Positions 22,849 through 33,041 are shown, counted from the stretch's first letter. The stretch is DNA of 64,000 nucleotides from Chitinophagaceae bacterium LGM1 (GCA_018604165.1 CP075895.1:3033001-3097000), one strand, 5' to 3'. Made by a program: numbers and translations. Notes: generated from the letters alone by a model not told the origin.

Positions 22849-23835
22849 TTAATGGATTATTTCTATTCTTTTGTTTGATGTTGTATTGCCTTGAGTGTAT
22901 TGCAATGTATAAATACCAGTAGGCACATCCGCTACCTGAATGTTGATATTATTTTTGTTGGCTGGCAATGCATATTCTTTCAGCAATCTGCCATCAGCAG
23001 CATATAGCCCTATAGTTGCTTTTGTTTTCGGTGCTTCATCAAGCATAATGTTCAGCACTTTGTTAGCTGGGTTAGGAAATACATCCAGCATATCTTTTAC
23101 TGTTGCTGAGTGTACAGATGCCGCAACAGTTTTAGGCACAAACCTGTACACCGTTCCGTTAGCAGGCACACCAGAAATATTGGGGAAACTGATATTCTTT
23201 GAAGAATCAAGCTGTAAACTTGGTGGTAAGCCATACACCCATAGTTTCTGATATATTTGCGATACATCAGAAGGTGAATAGAATATACCTACCGAAGGCC
23301 CTGTAGAAGTAGTATAACCCGATGCGTTGTTGACAGAACTTGGTCCATACCTATATTCAATGATACCGTTTTGATAAAGCCATATTTGCAGATTTACAAA
23401 ATTACCTGTCTGACCACTTTGTATTTTTACATTCTTCCATTGAGCTTTTAATATTTTACTGCCTACAGCTCCATCTATTTTATAAGATATTTTAGAGGTA
23501 TTATCTATCGAATCCAGCGAGCGGAATAAGCCATCAAATACCATCAGCTCTCCCGTAGTATCTATAGCCTCTACCAAACCATTGGGAAAAATCAAAATAC
23601 CTTTTGTTATACCATCCATCGTCCACGATTTCCCGAACAAATTGAATGTAGTACCATTTAGTGCTGTAATCTCAACTTCATCACCCGTTGCAAATACCAT
23701 TTGTGTAAGTGCAATATCACCCGTCAGTTCCGTATATGTGTCGGCAGATGATTTAAAAATATAGGTATTTGTTTGCGCTGCGACATGGCTGAATTGAAAC
23801 ACAATCACTGATAGCATAATGAATAGCCTGAGCAT
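22849..23835 (-). CDS. Secreted protein with T9SS type A sorting domain
   Basis: An N-terminal signal peptide (MLRLFIMLSVIVFQFSHVAA, start taken at 23835; an upstream Met lies at 23871) precedes a beta-rich region of about 220 residues with no recognised enzyme motif. The last 80 residues are a type IX sorting domain: DVFPNPANKVLNIML, the GRLLKEYAL strand and VPTGIYTLQYTQG. The domain directs passage through the outer membrane and attachment to the surface. The middle segment includes IWLYQNGIIEYRYGP, like a carbohydrate-binding or lectin-like fold, but I do not assign one. Confidence 0.85.
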   Translation of the reverse strand: MLRLFIMLSVIVFQFSHVAAQTNTYIFKSSADTYTELTGDIALTQMVFATGDEVEITALNGTTFNLFGKSWTMDGITKGILIFPNGLVEAIDTTGELMVFDGLFRSLDSIDNTSKISYKIDGAVGSKILKAQWKNVKIQSGQTGNFVNLQIWLYQNGIIEYRYGPSSVNNASGYTTSTGPSVGIFYSPSDVSQIYQKLWVYGLPPSLQLDSSKNISFPNISGVPANGTVYRFVPKTVAASVHSATVKDMLDVFPNPANKVLNIMLDEAPKTKATIGLYAADGRLLKEYALPANKNNINIQVADVPTGIYTLQYTQGNTTSNKRIEIIH

Positions 23836-23969
23836 GAGTATTAAATTTGTTTCCGAAACTAACCCATGCATTACGATACAACTCTTAAAGAATACTAAAC
23901 ATGGTTAACAATGCTTAATTCAAATCAGTATTTTACAGTTCCGTGTATATTTCAGTTCAAACAAGTGGT

Positions 23970-24473
23970 ATGAAGCAAATAGTATATTGCATAATTGGGG
24001 TGATATGCATAATGGCATTGTCATGTAATAGTGAAAACACCCGACAAGCAGACGCAAACACAAACGCCGGCAAAGCAAACAGGCTGGATAAAATTAGCTG
24101 GATAGCTGCAGACTGGAAGATGGAAATGCCTGATGGCATAATAACCGAAAGCTGGCTAAAAAGTAACGACAGCCTGTGGGTAGGCGCAAGCTATTTTGTA
24201 CTGCCTAATGGCGATACTGCCAGCAAAGAAGTCATTCGACTGGCTGCTATCAACGATACACTTTACTATATGCCCACCGTCAGCAACCAAAACGATGGTA
24301 AAGAAATACACTTTAAGGAAACCATGCTTACGGACTCATCTGTTGTATTTGAAAACCCTGCGCATGATTTCCCTAAACGTATTGCGTACATCAAAACATC
24401 GGACACAACCGTACATGCCTATGTAGCAGGCAACGGTAAGCAGATGGATTTCTTTTACAAAAAGATGCGCTGA
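23970..24473 (+). CDS. DUF6265-like lipoprotein
   Basis: From ATG 23970 the protein starts MKQIVYCIIGVICIMALSCNS, a lipoprotein signal with lipobox ALSC. The mature part has ISWIAADWKMEMPDG...ESW and ENPAHDFPKRIAY, the pattern of the DUF6265 family (lipocalin-like barrel, function unknown). An upstream GTG frame start (23943) would break the signal peptide, so I reject it. It ends one base before the convergent stop of the GlsB-like gene. Confidence 0.8.
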   Translation: MKQIVYCIIGVICIMALSCNSENTRQADANTNAGKANRLDKISWIAADWKMEMPDGIITESWLKSNDSLWVGASYFVLPNGDTASKEVIRLAAINDTLYYMPTVSNQNDGKEIHFKETMLTDSSVVFENPAHDFPKRIAYIKTSDTTVHAYVAGNGKQMDFFYKKMR

Positions 24474-24722
24474 TTATTTGCGCATCTTACCAACAACAAA
24501 TAACAGTAATAAAGCACCTATTACAGCAAGTGTAAAGCTTCTGAAGTTGAAGCCGTTTACATCTCCCCATCCAAGTGCAGTGCCTATCCAACCACCTATC
24601 ACAGCACCTATTATACCAATGATGATGGTGATGATCCAACCACCGGGGTCGTCGCCCTTGCGTAGTGCTTTGGCTATTGCGCCTGCTATCAGCCCAAACA
24701 ATGCCCATGAAATGATACCCAT
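24474..24722 (-). CDS. GlsB/YeaQ/YmgE family membrane protein
   Basis: The 82-residue protein has three transmembrane helices. It begins MGIISWALFGLIAGAIAKAL and contains the family block RKGDDPGGWIITIIIGIIGA followed by VIGGWIGTALGW. Members are small inner-membrane proteins linked to stress responses; no enzyme activity is known. Its promoter region faces the three 21-base repeats at 24879-24940. Confidence 0.92.
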   Translation of the reverse strand: MGIISWALFGLIAGAIAKALRKGDDPGGWIITIIIGIIGAVIGGWIGTALGWGDVNGFNFRSFTLAVIGALLLLFVVGKMRK

Positions 24723-24878
24723 AGTTATTAGAAGTTTAGTGCATTACTAAAGTACAAAAGGGCTTTTGTAAAATATAACTTATGCACGTTATTTTAACAT
24801 TATAGCAACCTACGCTAAAACATAGGTTTGTAACAATAACATGACAATCAATCACTTAGTAATATGACTCAAAAACAT

Positions 24879-24940
24879 CCACTCGTCGGATGAAACCGCC
24901 CATTCGTTTAACCAAACCGTCCATTCGTCAAATGGGTAAT
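24879..24940. repeat. Three 21-base-spaced CCAYTCGTY repeats
   Basis: CCACTCGTC (24879), CCATTCGTT (24900) and CCATTCGTC (24921) recur at exactly 21-base intervals, with AAACCG after the first two. This phasing, about two helical turns, resembles direct-repeat operators of LytTR response regulators. They lie in the 362-base gap between the GlsB-like gene (minus, start 24722) and the DUF4440 gene (plus, start 25085). The binding protein is inferred. Confidence 0.6.
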
Positions 24941-25034
24941 TGTTTCCCCGTTTTTTTATCGGTACTTTATGTTATCCTATAAACGAGCGACCTGTAATAC
25001 CCAGCTGAACATCCGGCCCCTGTAATCCACTTTT

Positions 25035-25064
25035 GGTAACTGTCCCCTACGGTTACCTTTTTTT
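25035..25064 (+). terminator. Hairpin with T-run ahead of the DUF4440 gene
   Basis: GGTAAC (25035-25040) pairs with GTTACC (25052-25057), followed by seven T (25058-25064). It lies only 20 bases before the ATG at 25085, so it would end a leader transcript: either an attenuator or the end of a short RNA made from the repeat region. The stem is only 6 bp. Confidence 0.45.
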
Positions 25065-25084
25065 ATTTTCAGTATCTTCCCCTT

Positions 25085-25504
25085 ATGAAGCAATTTCTAC
25101 TTGCAGTAATAATACTAATATGCCACAAGGCATTAGCGCAAAGTGATGAACAACTGATACGCAATGTATTGCAACAACAGTCAGCCGCATGGAATACGGG
25201 CAGCATTGATGCATATATGCAGGGCTATTGGCAAAACGATAGCCTGCTGTTTGTTGGTAAAAGCGGCCCTGTATACGGATATGAGCAAACCCTGCAACGC
25301 TACAAAAAATCGTATGCAGATACTACACAAATGGGGAAACTGTATTTTGATATACTACAGGTAAAACGCTTGAGTAAAGAATACTACTTCGTATTGGGTA
25401 AGTGGCAATTGAAACGCAGCATTGGCGACCTGAACGGGCATTTTACATTACTTTTCCGAAAAATAAAAGGGCAGTGGCTGATAGTAGCAGACCATAGTAG
25501 TTAG
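25085..25504 (+). CDS. Secreted DUF4440/SnoaL-like protein
   Basis: A signal peptide (MKQFLLAVIILICHKALAQ) is followed by a 120-residue NTF2-like cone fold: IRNVLQQQSAAWNTGSIDAYM, the FVGKSGPVYGYEQTL block and GHFTLLFRKIKGQWLIVADHSS. This is the DUF4440/SnoaL pattern. Such proteins have varied, often unknown roles. It is probably periplasmic. The length is normal. A hairpin terminator follows. Confidence 0.82.
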   Translation: MKQFLLAVIILICHKALAQSDEQLIRNVLQQQSAAWNTGSIDAYMQGYWQNDSLLFVGKSGPVYGYEQTLQRYKKSYADTTQMGKLYFDILQVKRLSKEYYFVLGKWQLKRSIGDLNGHFTLLFRKIKGQWLIVADHSS

Positions 25505-25526
25505 TAAACTTATTGCATTCAATAAC

Positions 25527-25554
25527 AAAGCCCCACGCTATTGCATGGGGCTTT
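25527..25554. terminator. Bidirectional terminator
   Basis: AAAGCCCCA (25527-25535) and TGGGGCTTT (25546-25554) form a 9-bp stem between two convergent genes. Confidence 0.85.
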
Positions 25555-25577
25555 ATATTATCTATTAACCAACTATA

Positions 25578-27659
25578 TTAATTCTTTACAGGCAGCAAAC
25601 CATAGTTTTTGCCATAGTCCATCATTTGCTGATAGAAGCTCGTAGGGTATTCTACTTTTACGTCTGTTATCTTGTCTCCATTCATCACTGGCACTAACCT
25701 TGGTTGCACAAAACCTTTGTATGGTTTGATGCCCAACTTAGCAAACCTATCCAACACTTCTTTATGCAGTTCTCTGTCCAGCTTTACACCATAATTTTCC
25801 ACTAGGTTTTTCCCTGCATTATAATCCCCTTCCGATTTGATGCGCTGTATCTCACGTAGCAATTCGCCAAACAAACTCCGTAGTTTATCGTAGTCGTTAA
25901 TCTTTACATATGTTTTGCCATCTTTCTTTACCAACTCTACTACATTGTCTTTCTTACCTTTTTCATAAGCCCAGCGCGCGTTCAATGCACGGTTGCGCAT
26001 ATGTGCTTCTTCCAGCTGGTCGCCAAGTTTCAGGCGGGTAAGCTGTGTCATCAGGCCGTTCATCATATAGTTATCATATTCAGCCATGCCCACTTCTTTG
26101 CTTTCTGCCACACCTATGTCTATCAGTTTTTTGTCGAGTGCATAGTACAAGCCTACTAAGTCTGCTCGTGCTTCTTCAAGGCAAGATGCGTAGTTTTTCA
26201 AAGTCTTATCCGTTGTTTCTACACCTTTGTTAATTTGCCCCGAAGCATGACCTATACACTCGTGCATATCTGTATGCAGGTCGGCAGCCAATGCACCATG
26301 TTTACGAGCACGCGCTTTTACCACATCATCTATCGCAAACTCGTCGAGCATACCACCCTTAGCACCTGCCACGTTATACGCATTTATCACATTACTAAGC
26401 GATACGGATTTTGAACCATGGTTTTTACGTATCCAATCCGCATTCGGCAGGTTGATGCCGATAGGTGTGCTTGGTGCAGCATCACCGCTTTCTACTATTA
26501 CGGTTATGGCTTTCGCTGTTATACCTTTTACGGTATCTTTTTTATGTTCGGGCATCAGCGGCGAGTTGTCCTCAAACCATTGTGCCTGATCGGCTATCGC
26601 TTTGATGCGTTTGGTGGCTTCCATGTCTTTCATAGACAAAGTGCTTTCAAAGCTGCCCTTCTTGCCAATGGCATCCATGTACACTTCTATAAAGCCGTTC
26701 ACCACATCAATGCGCGATGCAGTGTCTTTTACCCATGCAATGCTATAGTCGTCAAATGTTTTCAGGTCGCCCGTTTTGTAGTATTGCGCCAGCAGTTCCA
26801 GTGCTTTTTTCTGCTCTGCGTTTTCAGCTACAGTTACAGCTTTCTCTAACCAGCCCACTATCTTGCTGATGGCTGCATCATACATGCCGCCCATTTTCCA
26901 GGTTTTCTCTACTACTTTCCCGTTTTCTTTCATCACTTTGCTGTTCAGTCCCCAAGATGGTGCATTACCTTTGGTATCAAACTTAGCATAGTAAGCCTCT
27001 ACCTCTTTCTGTGTTACACCTTCATAAAAGTTGTTAGACGATTTTGCAATATTATCTATACCGGGGCGCAAGTCCACCAATTTAGGTTCTATCCTAGGGT
27101 CGTAGATGACAGGGCTAATACGCGCTACGAAAGCATCGGTACTTTCGCCTGCTTCTTTGGGTAGTTGTGCTGTATCGCTGGCTTTTATGATAGATACCAG
27201 ATAATCTGCACTACATTCAGGGAAGAATTTCTCATTACCATAGTGATGGTGATTGCCATTACTAAACCAGAAACGTCCGCAATACACTTCAAACTTTTTC
27301 CAGTCTTCACTATTCTTATCACCGTTGTATGTGCCATATACAGTTTCCAGCGTCTTGCGTATCAGTATGCCGTATTTGCTCTTCTGGTCGTAGATAATGT
27401 CACGCCCGCATAATGCTGCCTCGTACAGGTAATATGCCAGTTGTTTTTGTTGCAGGCTCAGTTCATTCCATCCCGGTACTTGGTAGCGTAGCAGTTGCAG
27501 GTCGGCAAATGCCTCTGCCTCTACTTTGAAGTTGGTATCATAACCTACAACAGCTTTCGTACTGTCAGCATTATTATTGCCTGCATTGCCGCCATCGCAA
27601 GACGACAACATGATTTGTGAACCCATAAACACCATTACGGGTAGTACCCAATTTTTCAT
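25578..27659 (-). CDS. Dipeptidyl-peptidase III (M49) lipoprotein
   Basis: The 693-residue zinc peptidase carries the M49 motifs: HECIGH (about 467-472, HExxGH form) with EEARADLVGLY about 30 residues later, which supplies the third zinc ligand. It would release N-terminal dipeptides. The N-terminus MKNWVLPVMVFMGSQIMLSSC is a lipoprotein signal with a Cys at 21, so the enzyme is anchored at the envelope. The length fits DPP III of Bacteroidota. Confidence 0.94.
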   Translation of the reverse strand: MKNWVLPVMVFMGSQIMLSSCDGGNAGNNNADSTKAVVGYDTNFKVEAEAFADLQLLRYQVPGWNELSLQQKQLAYYLYEAALCGRDIIYDQKSKYGILIRKTLETVYGTYNGDKNSEDWKKFEVYCGRFWFSNGNHHHYGNEKFFPECSADYLVSIIKASDTAQLPKEAGESTDAFVARISPVIYDPRIEPKLVDLRPGIDNIAKSSNNFYEGVTQKEVEAYYAKFDTKGNAPSWGLNSKVMKENGKVVEKTWKMGGMYDAAISKIVGWLEKAVTVAENAEQKKALELLAQYYKTGDLKTFDDYSIAWVKDTASRIDVVNGFIEVYMDAIGKKGSFESTLSMKDMEATKRIKAIADQAQWFEDNSPLMPEHKKDTVKGITAKAITVIVESGDAAPSTPIGINLPNADWIRKNHGSKSVSLSNVINAYNVAGAKGGMLDEFAIDDVVKARARKHGALAADLHTDMHECIGHASGQINKGVETTDKTLKNYASCLEEARADLVGLYYALDKKLIDIGVAESKEVGMAEYDNYMMNGLMTQLTRLKLGDQLEEAHMRNRALNARWAYEKGKKDNVVELVKKDGKTYVKINDYDKLRSLFGELLREIQRIKSEGDYNAGKNLVENYGVKLDRELHKEVLDRFAKLGIKPYKGFVQPRLVPVMNGDKITDVKVEYPTSFYQQMMDYGKNYGLLPVKN

Positions 27660-28028
27660 TATTCAGATGATTTTTTAGAAAGATTAAAAATACCTGTTTT
27701 CAGTCAATCGTGATAGCTTAGTTTTCGTATTATATTATATAGTGCTGTCATTACGTCAACATTACAGGTTATCAATAAGTAATTTTACAAATATTTTATG
27801 TATATTTGTATTTGAACATTGTCCATCAGAAAATGATAAACCGTTCCCTCAAGAAGATATCTTTTCAACACAACAATACCTATTGGCAAAATATATGTTG
27901 CTATTTTATAATGCAAAAGGCTTAAAAACTTTGATTTTTGCAACAAAATGCAACAATTAGAAATCGCCAAACTCATATCATAAATCAATTATCTTTGCAC
28001 GCAATCAAATTTTAATACGTTCATTCAG
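27660..28028. other. Intergenic region between DPP III and gcvT
   Basis: These 369 AT-rich bases separate divergent genes. Besides the -7 element near gcvT I see no gene: the open frames present start at poor codons and have no family pattern. No clear terminator or riboswitch is evident. Confidence 0.5.
27990..27997 (+). promoter_or_regulatory. -7 promoter element of gcvT
   Basis: TATCTTTG matches TAnnTTTG, 32 bases before the gcvT ATG. No TTTG -33 box is found at the ideal distance. Confidence 0.55.
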
Positions 28029-29114
28029 ATGAAGAATACACCTTTTACACAAAAACACATAGAGCTGGGTGCCAAAATGGCTGAGTTTGCAGGGTATAAT
28101 ATGCCTATCTCTTACAGCAGCATCAACGAAGAGCACCAGACGGTACGTAACAATGCCGGAGTGTTTGACGTTAGCCACATGGGAGAGTTTATACTGAAAG
28201 GGCCGGATGCGCTGGATTTGATACAACGTGTTACCAGCAACGATGCATCTAAACTGACGGACGGCAAAGCTCAATACTCTTGCCTGCCAAACAATGAGGG
28301 TGGTATTGTTGACGACTTGCTGGTGTATTGTGTAGAAACCAACAAAGTGTACATGCTGGTAGTCAACGCATCGAACATAGAAAAAGACTGGAACTGGATT
28401 AGCAAGCATAATACTAAGGGTGTTGAAATGCACAATATATCAGACAAAACAGGCTTGCTGGCTGTGCAAGGCCCTAAGGCTGTACAGTATATGCAAACGC
28501 TGACGGATATGGACATCACCAACCTCAAGTATTACACCTTTACAAAAGGAGTATTTGCAGGTGTAGAAAATGTACTGGTAAGTGCTACCGGCTACACAGG
28601 CGCTGGTGGTGTAGAGATATATTTTGAAGACAAAGACGGTGCAGCAGAAATAATCTGGAACAAGATTTTTGAAGCTGGTGCAGCCGGTGGCATCAAACCA
28701 ATAGGCCTCGCAGCCCGCGATACACTTCGTCTGGAAATGGGTTTCTGTCTGTATGGTAATGACATAGACGATACCACATCGCCATTGGAAGCTGGCTTGG
28801 GATGGATAACCAAATTCACCAAAGACTTTACTGCCCGCCCCATACTGGAAGCACAAAAAGCCGAAGGGCTGAAGCGCAAACTGGTAGGCATAGAAATGAT
28901 AGATAAAGGCATACCCCGCCACCACTACAAAGTACAGGATGCCAATGGCAATGAGATAGGTTATGTAACATCGGGCACACAAGCACCCAGCCTTAGCAAA
29001 GCAATAGGCATGGCTTATGTAACCAAAGAAAATGCAGCCGAAGGCACTGAGGTATTTATAGCCGTGCGCGACAAAGCACTGAAAGCCAAAGTGGTGAAAA
29101 TACCATTTGCATAA
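28029..29114 (+). CDS. gcvT: Glycine cleavage system aminomethyltransferase
   Basis: GcvT (T protein) transfers the methylene unit from the aminomethyl-lipoyl H protein to tetrahydrofolate and releases ammonia. The 361-residue protein shows [11 protein letters not shown] (about 43-53), the [13 protein letters not shown] block, [24 protein letters not shown] and [18 protein letters not shown] near 230. The C-terminal barrel [19 protein letters not shown] is intact. It has its own promoter and terminator. Confidence 0.97.
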   Translation: MKNTPFTQKHIELGAKMAEFAGYNMPISYSSINEEHQTVRNNAGVFDVSHMGEFILKGPDALDLIQRVTSNDASKLTDGKAQYSCLPNNEGGIVDDLLVYCVETNKVYMLVVNASNIEKDWNWISKHNTKGVEMHNISDKTGLLAVQGPKAVQYMQTLTDMDITNLKYYTFTKGVFAGVENVLVSATGYTGAGGVEIYFEDKDGAAEIIWNKIFEAGAAGGIKPIGLAARDTLRLEMGFCLYGNDIDDTTSPLEAGLGWITKFTKDFTARPILEAQKAEGLKRKLVGIEMIDKGIPRHHYKVQDANGNEIGYVTSGTQAPSLSKAIGMAYVTKENAAEGTEVFIAVRDKALKAKVVKIPFA

Positions 29115-29121
29115 TATTATT

Positions 29122-29146
29122 AAGAGCCACGCAATGCGTGGCTCTT
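29122..29146 (+). terminator. Terminator of gcvT
   Basis: AAGAGCCACGC (29122-29132) and GCGTGGCTCTT (29136-29146) form an 11-bp stem with a 3-base loop just after the gcvT stop, followed by a T-rich tail. Confidence 0.85.
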
Positions 29147-29169
29147 ATCTTATAACAGACAACCGACTT

Positions 29170-31029
29170 ATGTACCGCAAGCTGCTAATAATAATCACAT
29201 CTGTAGCAACCCTGGTTGTATCGGTATTTTTCTATTTGCAATTCGGTAAGAAGTCCACCACTTTTTATGGAGACTCATTAGGTTACTATTTATATCTGCC
29301 GGCTACTTTTATTTACAACAACCATAAAGACATTACCACCTACCCCAATGAGGGAGAACTGCCCGAATCTGTAAGATGGTATACTGGGCAATTAAAAACA
29401 GACGCTGTAAAAACACCTAAAGGCTACGTACTTAATCAGTATACTTATGGTATTGCTTTCTTCGAGCTACCTTTTTTCCTGATAGCTCACGGCATTGAAA
29501 AAGCAAAGGACTTACCTGCAAATGGCTTTTCTAACACCTACAATATATGGCTGAAAACAGGTACTATTTTTTATGCCATTCTGAGTTTGCTCATTACCTA
29601 TCTGATACTAATACGCTACTTCAGCAAAACAATATCCTTCATCAGTATAGTACTGATTTTTGTCGGGTCGAATATGTTTTGGTTTACACTACGTCAGGCG
29701 GGCATGTCGCACATCATATTGTTCTTCCTGTTTGCACTGCTCATACTATCTACCATCAAGATTCATGAAAGACGCAAAATAGCTGATTACATAATAGCAG
29801 GGTTGACTGCAGGCATGATAACCATCATCCGCCCTACCGATATTATTTGCTTGCTTATACCATTGCTATATAATGTATACAACAAAGCAAGCCTCAAAAT
29901 AAAATGGCAAATGCTGCAAGCAGATAAAGTGAAAATCTTGTTTGCAGCAATCGTGTTCATCATCCCCATCGTGCCACAACTGTTTTACTGGAAAGAAATG
30001 ACGGGCAGTTATTTCTTCTACAGCTATGGTGGGCAATCTTTCAACTGGAGGCATCCTCGTATTTTAGAAGGTCTGGTATGTTTCAAAAATGGTTGGCTGG
30101 CATACTCTCCCTTGATGATATTGAGTGTACTTGGCTTTGCCTGTTTCAAGTATTATAAGCAGTGGGCGTTCTGCCTGATGGCATTGTTCCCGCTGTATGT
30201 ATATGTTATCTATTCTTGGTTTTGTTTTAATTATATTAATGGTTTAGGCTCGAGGCCTATGATAAATATCTATGCGTTATTAGCTATTCCACTTGGAGCA
30301 TTTCTTACTTATGTTGCTAAGAGGGGTGTCTTAGTAAAGGCTGCTGCTGCGTGCTTATGCATATTCTTCATAGCTGTAAACGTGTCTTATAGCGTACAAA
30401 AATCATTGAACATACTTAATAGCGAGGAGTCGAACATGGCATTTAATATGCAGACCATGTTCAGGTACAAACTCAACTATGCTGATTATGTAGTAGCAGA
30501 TGTAACTGAACGTCAACCTGACACAGGTAGCGTAACCCATATCAGCACATTAAGCACAGAAAATTTTGACGATTCAGTATCTGAACATTTTGTAAAAGAC
30601 ACCCTCTTTGGCAGCAAATACTTATACCATTTTACTGACAACGAACATTACGAACATGCGATAAAAATACCCTACGATAAAGCAACGTTTAAAGATGCCA
30701 AATGGTTGAAATGCCACGGCCTGTTTATGATACCCAACCCCAGAGTGTACTATCAGCATTTGATGGTATTAGACATCAGCAGAAATAACAACTTTATGAT
30801 ATGGCGAGGCTGCAGGGTGGACAACAAGATAGGTTTGGCCGATAATTATTGCGAACATGTCAATAAAATAGACATAGACCACTACGAACAGGGAAGATGG
30901 GGACATGTATACTTTTTCGTTTCAATACCACAGGATATACAAGACGGTGATGTTATCACTCTTGACCTATGGAATATAGGTAAGCAAGAGTTATATATGG
31001 ACAACCTGACTTTAGAGATATATAAATAA
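29170..31029 (+). CDS. Polytopic membrane protein, possible lipid-sugar glycosyltransferase
   Basis: From ATG 29170 (MYRKLLIIITSVATLV) the protein has about ten hydrophobic helices up to residue 430 and then a soluble domain of about 190 residues. The first periplasmic loop has the YGDSLGYYLYLPA segment, a pattern like the acidic first loop of GT-C enzymes (PMT/ArnT class), which use polyprenyl-phosphate sugars. No clear family signature beyond that is visible. The upstream frame start at 29107 would run through the gcvT terminator, so it is rejected. Confidence 0.6.
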   Translation: MYRKLLIIITSVATLVVSVFFYLQFGKKSTTFYGDSLGYYLYLPATFIYNNHKDITTYPNEGELPESVRWYTGQLKTDAVKTPKGYVLNQYTYGIAFFELPFFLIAHGIEKAKDLPANGFSNTYNIWLKTGTIFYAILSLLITYLILIRYFSKTISFISIVLIFVGSNMFWFTLRQAGMSHIILFFLFALLILSTIKIHERRKIADYIIAGLTAGMITIIRPTDIICLLIPLLYNVYNKASLKIKWQMLQADKVKILFAAIVFIIPIVPQLFYWKEMTGSYFFYSYGGQSFNWRHPRILEGLVCFKNGWLAYSPLMILSVLGFACFKYYKQWAFCLMALFPLYVYVIYSWFCFNYINGLGSRPMINIYALLAIPLGAFLTYVAKRGVLVKAAAACLCIFFIAVNVSYSVQKSLNILNSEESNMAFNMQTMFRYKLNYADYVVADVTERQPDTGSVTHISTLSTENFDDSVSEHFVKDTLFGSKYLYHFTDNEHYEHAIKIPYDKATFKDAKWLKCHGLFMIPNPRVYYQHLMVLDISRNNNFMIWRGCRVDNKIGLADNYCEHVNKIDIDHYEQGRWGHVYFFVSIPQDIQDGDVITLDLWNIGKQELYMDNLTLEIYK

Positions 31030-31126
31030 CATCGCTACGGTCATTGCCTATATTATCTTTCCTTAGTTTTTCATTTCTTTGCAGCAAATCAGCCCCTTTA
31101 CAATTTTTTTCAAATAACAGCTATAT

Positions 31127-31837
31127 ATGCTTCCTAAATACAGCAGAGTACTACTGAAACTTTCGGGTGAATCATTAATGGGCGACCGTAGCTTTGGTCT
31201 TGACCCTAAAATGCTGGAACAGTACGCTACAGACATCAAAGCCATTACAGACCTTGGTGTGCAGGTAGCTGTGGTAATAGGTGGCGGTAATATATACCGT
31301 GGTATGAACGAGGCTGAAACAGGTATAGAGCGCGCACAGGGCGACTATATGGGTATGCTGGCAACGGTTATCAACGGTATGGCATTGCAGGCATCGCTGG
31401 AAAAGATTGGCGTTAAGACACGCCTGCAGAGTGCCATAAAAATGGAGCAAGTGGCAGAGCCGTACATCCGCCGCCGCGCTATGCGCCACTTGGAAAAAGG
31501 CCGTGTGGTGATATTCGGGGCAGGTACGGGGAATCCTTATTTTACTACAGACACAGCAGGCTCGTTGCGTGCTGTTGAGATAAATGCTGATGTGATACTG
31601 AAAGGTACACGGGTAGATGGCATCTACAATGCCGACCCCGAAAAAGACCCCACTGCTACACGCTACGAGAAACTGACTTTTGGCGAAGTCATCAGCCAAA
31701 ACCTGAAAGTGATGGATATGACTGCCTTTACGCTTTGTCAGGAAAATAAATTGCCTATCATCGTGTTTGATATGAACACGCCGGGCAATCTGCAAAAAGT
31801 AGTAGAGGGCAAAACCATCGGCACGTTGGTAAGCTAA
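31127..31837 (+). CDS. pyrH: Uridylate kinase
   Basis: UMP kinase makes UDP from UMP and ATP. The 236-residue protein begins with [17 protein letters not shown], then [11 protein letters not shown] (about 46-56), [19 protein letters not shown] and [19 protein letters not shown] (about 126-144), all hallmarks of the amino-acid-kinase fold family. The length is normal. Its stop abuts the stop of the convergent vWA gene with no space between. Confidence 0.97.
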   Translation: MLPKYSRVLLKLSGESLMGDRSFGLDPKMLEQYATDIKAITDLGVQVAVVIGGGNIYRGMNEAETGIERAQGDYMGMLATVINGMALQASLEKIGVKTRLQSAIKMEQVAEPYIRRRAMRHLEKGRVVIFGAGTGNPYFTTDTAGSLRAVEINADVILKGTRVDGIYNADPEKDPTATRYEKLTFGEVISQNLKVMDMTAFTLCQENKLPIIVFDMNTPGNLQKVVEGKTIGTLVS

Positions 31838-32932
31838 TCAGCGTACACGTTTGCGCTTGTTGCGCTCATAATCTTCAAAAATGAATTGCCCCAAGCCATC
31901 GAGCGATGAGTAGAAGGCTTTACCATTATTTACTTCCGTAAACTCCCGCACGAACGATTGCAGGTACGGGTCGTTAGCTATCATAAATGTAATGACAGGT
32001 ATCTTCAGCCTTCGTAGTTGCCCCGCAAGGTTCAGTGTACGGTTCAGTATTTTGGTATCGATACCAAAGCTGTTTTTGTAATACTTATTACCAACTTTCA
32101 GGCAGGTAGGCTTGCCATCGGTTATCATGAATATCTGCTTGTTGGGATTCTTACGCCTGCGTAGTATATCCATTGATAGCTCCAACCCTGCTACTGTATT
32201 GGTATGATAAGGGCCTACTTGCAGGTAAGGCAGTTCTTTCATCTCTATCTGCCAAGCATCGTTACCAAACACTACAATATCCAGCGTGTCTTTGGGATAG
32301 CGGGTGGTTATCAGTTCGCTGAGTGCCATGGCTACGCGCTTGGCGGGTGTTATACGGTCTTCGCCATACAGTATCATGGAGTGCGATATATCTATCATCA
32401 GCACAGTAGATGTCTGCGTCTTGAAGTCCATCTCGTGTATTTCCAAGTCGTCTTGCTGCATCTGGAAGCTATCTACCCCATGATTGACAAATGAATTGCG
32501 TAGGCTACCGGTATAGTCTATTGCTTCCAGCGCATCACCAAATTCGTAGGGGCGTGTTTCGGGGTTCATCTCATCGCCCTGCCCGCTACGGAAAGTGCGG
32601 TGGTTACCCTGCTTAGTCTTCTTCAGCTTACCGAATATCTCATCGAGCGAGCGTTTGCGGATGGTTTGTTCTGCCTTAGCAGTAATCCGATAAGCACCAT
32701 CGTTCTCGTTCTCTTGCAGGTAACCCTGTTGTTTCAGGTCTTCTATAAAATCGCCGATGCTGTAGTCGTTATTGGTAAGCGCATACTTCCTATCAAGCTG
32801 TGTCAGCCAGTCAAGTGCTTCTGCTGCATCGCCACTAGTGTATTGCAGCAGTTCCATAAACAAATCAAACAGTTTCTCAAACGGCGATTTGCCCTCTTCT
32901 TCCCTGTATTTGGTAAATACAATGCCTTTCAT
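31838..32932 (-). CDS. von Willebrand factor A domain protein
   Basis: The 364-residue protein has an N-terminal helical region and a linker with a TFRSGQGDEMNPETRPYEFGD block. A vWA domain then runs from about residue 175. Its metal-ion (MIDAS) motif is DISHSM (DxSxS) near 182, with the second Asp in MITDGKPT near 275. Such cytosolic vWA proteins commonly work with a MoxR/ChlI-type AAA ATPase, but no such gene is adjacent here, so the partner is unknown. There is no signal peptide. Confidence 0.85.
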   Translation of the reverse strand: MKGIVFTKYREEEGKSPFEKLFDLFMELLQYTSGDAAEALDWLTQLDRKYALTNNDYSIGDFIEDLKQQGYLQENENDGAYRITAKAEQTIRKRSLDEIFGKLKKTKQGNHRTFRSGQGDEMNPETRPYEFGDALEAIDYTGSLRNSFVNHGVDSFQMQQDDLEIHEMDFKTQTSTVLMIDISHSMILYGEDRITPAKRVAMALSELITTRYPKDTLDIVVFGNDAWQIEMKELPYLQVGPYHTNTVAGLELSMDILRRRKNPNKQIFMITDGKPTCLKVGNKYYKNSFGIDTKILNRTLNLAGQLRRLKIPVITFMIANDPYLQSFVREFTEVNNGKAFYSSLDGLGQFIFEDYERNKRKRVR

Positions 32933-33041
32933 CCTGACATGAAGTTAAGCCCTTTCTGCCATCCGCTGTTTATTGCATTTATTGATGTTCGTATCAATTT
33001 GCCCTAAACGAACAATAGCAGATGATATATGTTGTAGTGGC

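Noticed and set aside
24879-24940. Three spaced repeats as a CRISPR array.
   Set aside because: Repeat units are only about 9 bases, imperfect, with 12-base gaps; no cas genes are present.
27742-27988. Overlapping open frames on both strands between DPP III and gcvT.
   Set aside because: They start at GTG or in AT-rich sequence, have no family pattern, and cover the gcvT promoter region.
31175-31795. Long minus-strand frame of 206 codons opposite pyrH.
   Set aside because: pyrH is unmistakable; the antisense product is Cys/His-rich nonsense typical of a shadow frame.
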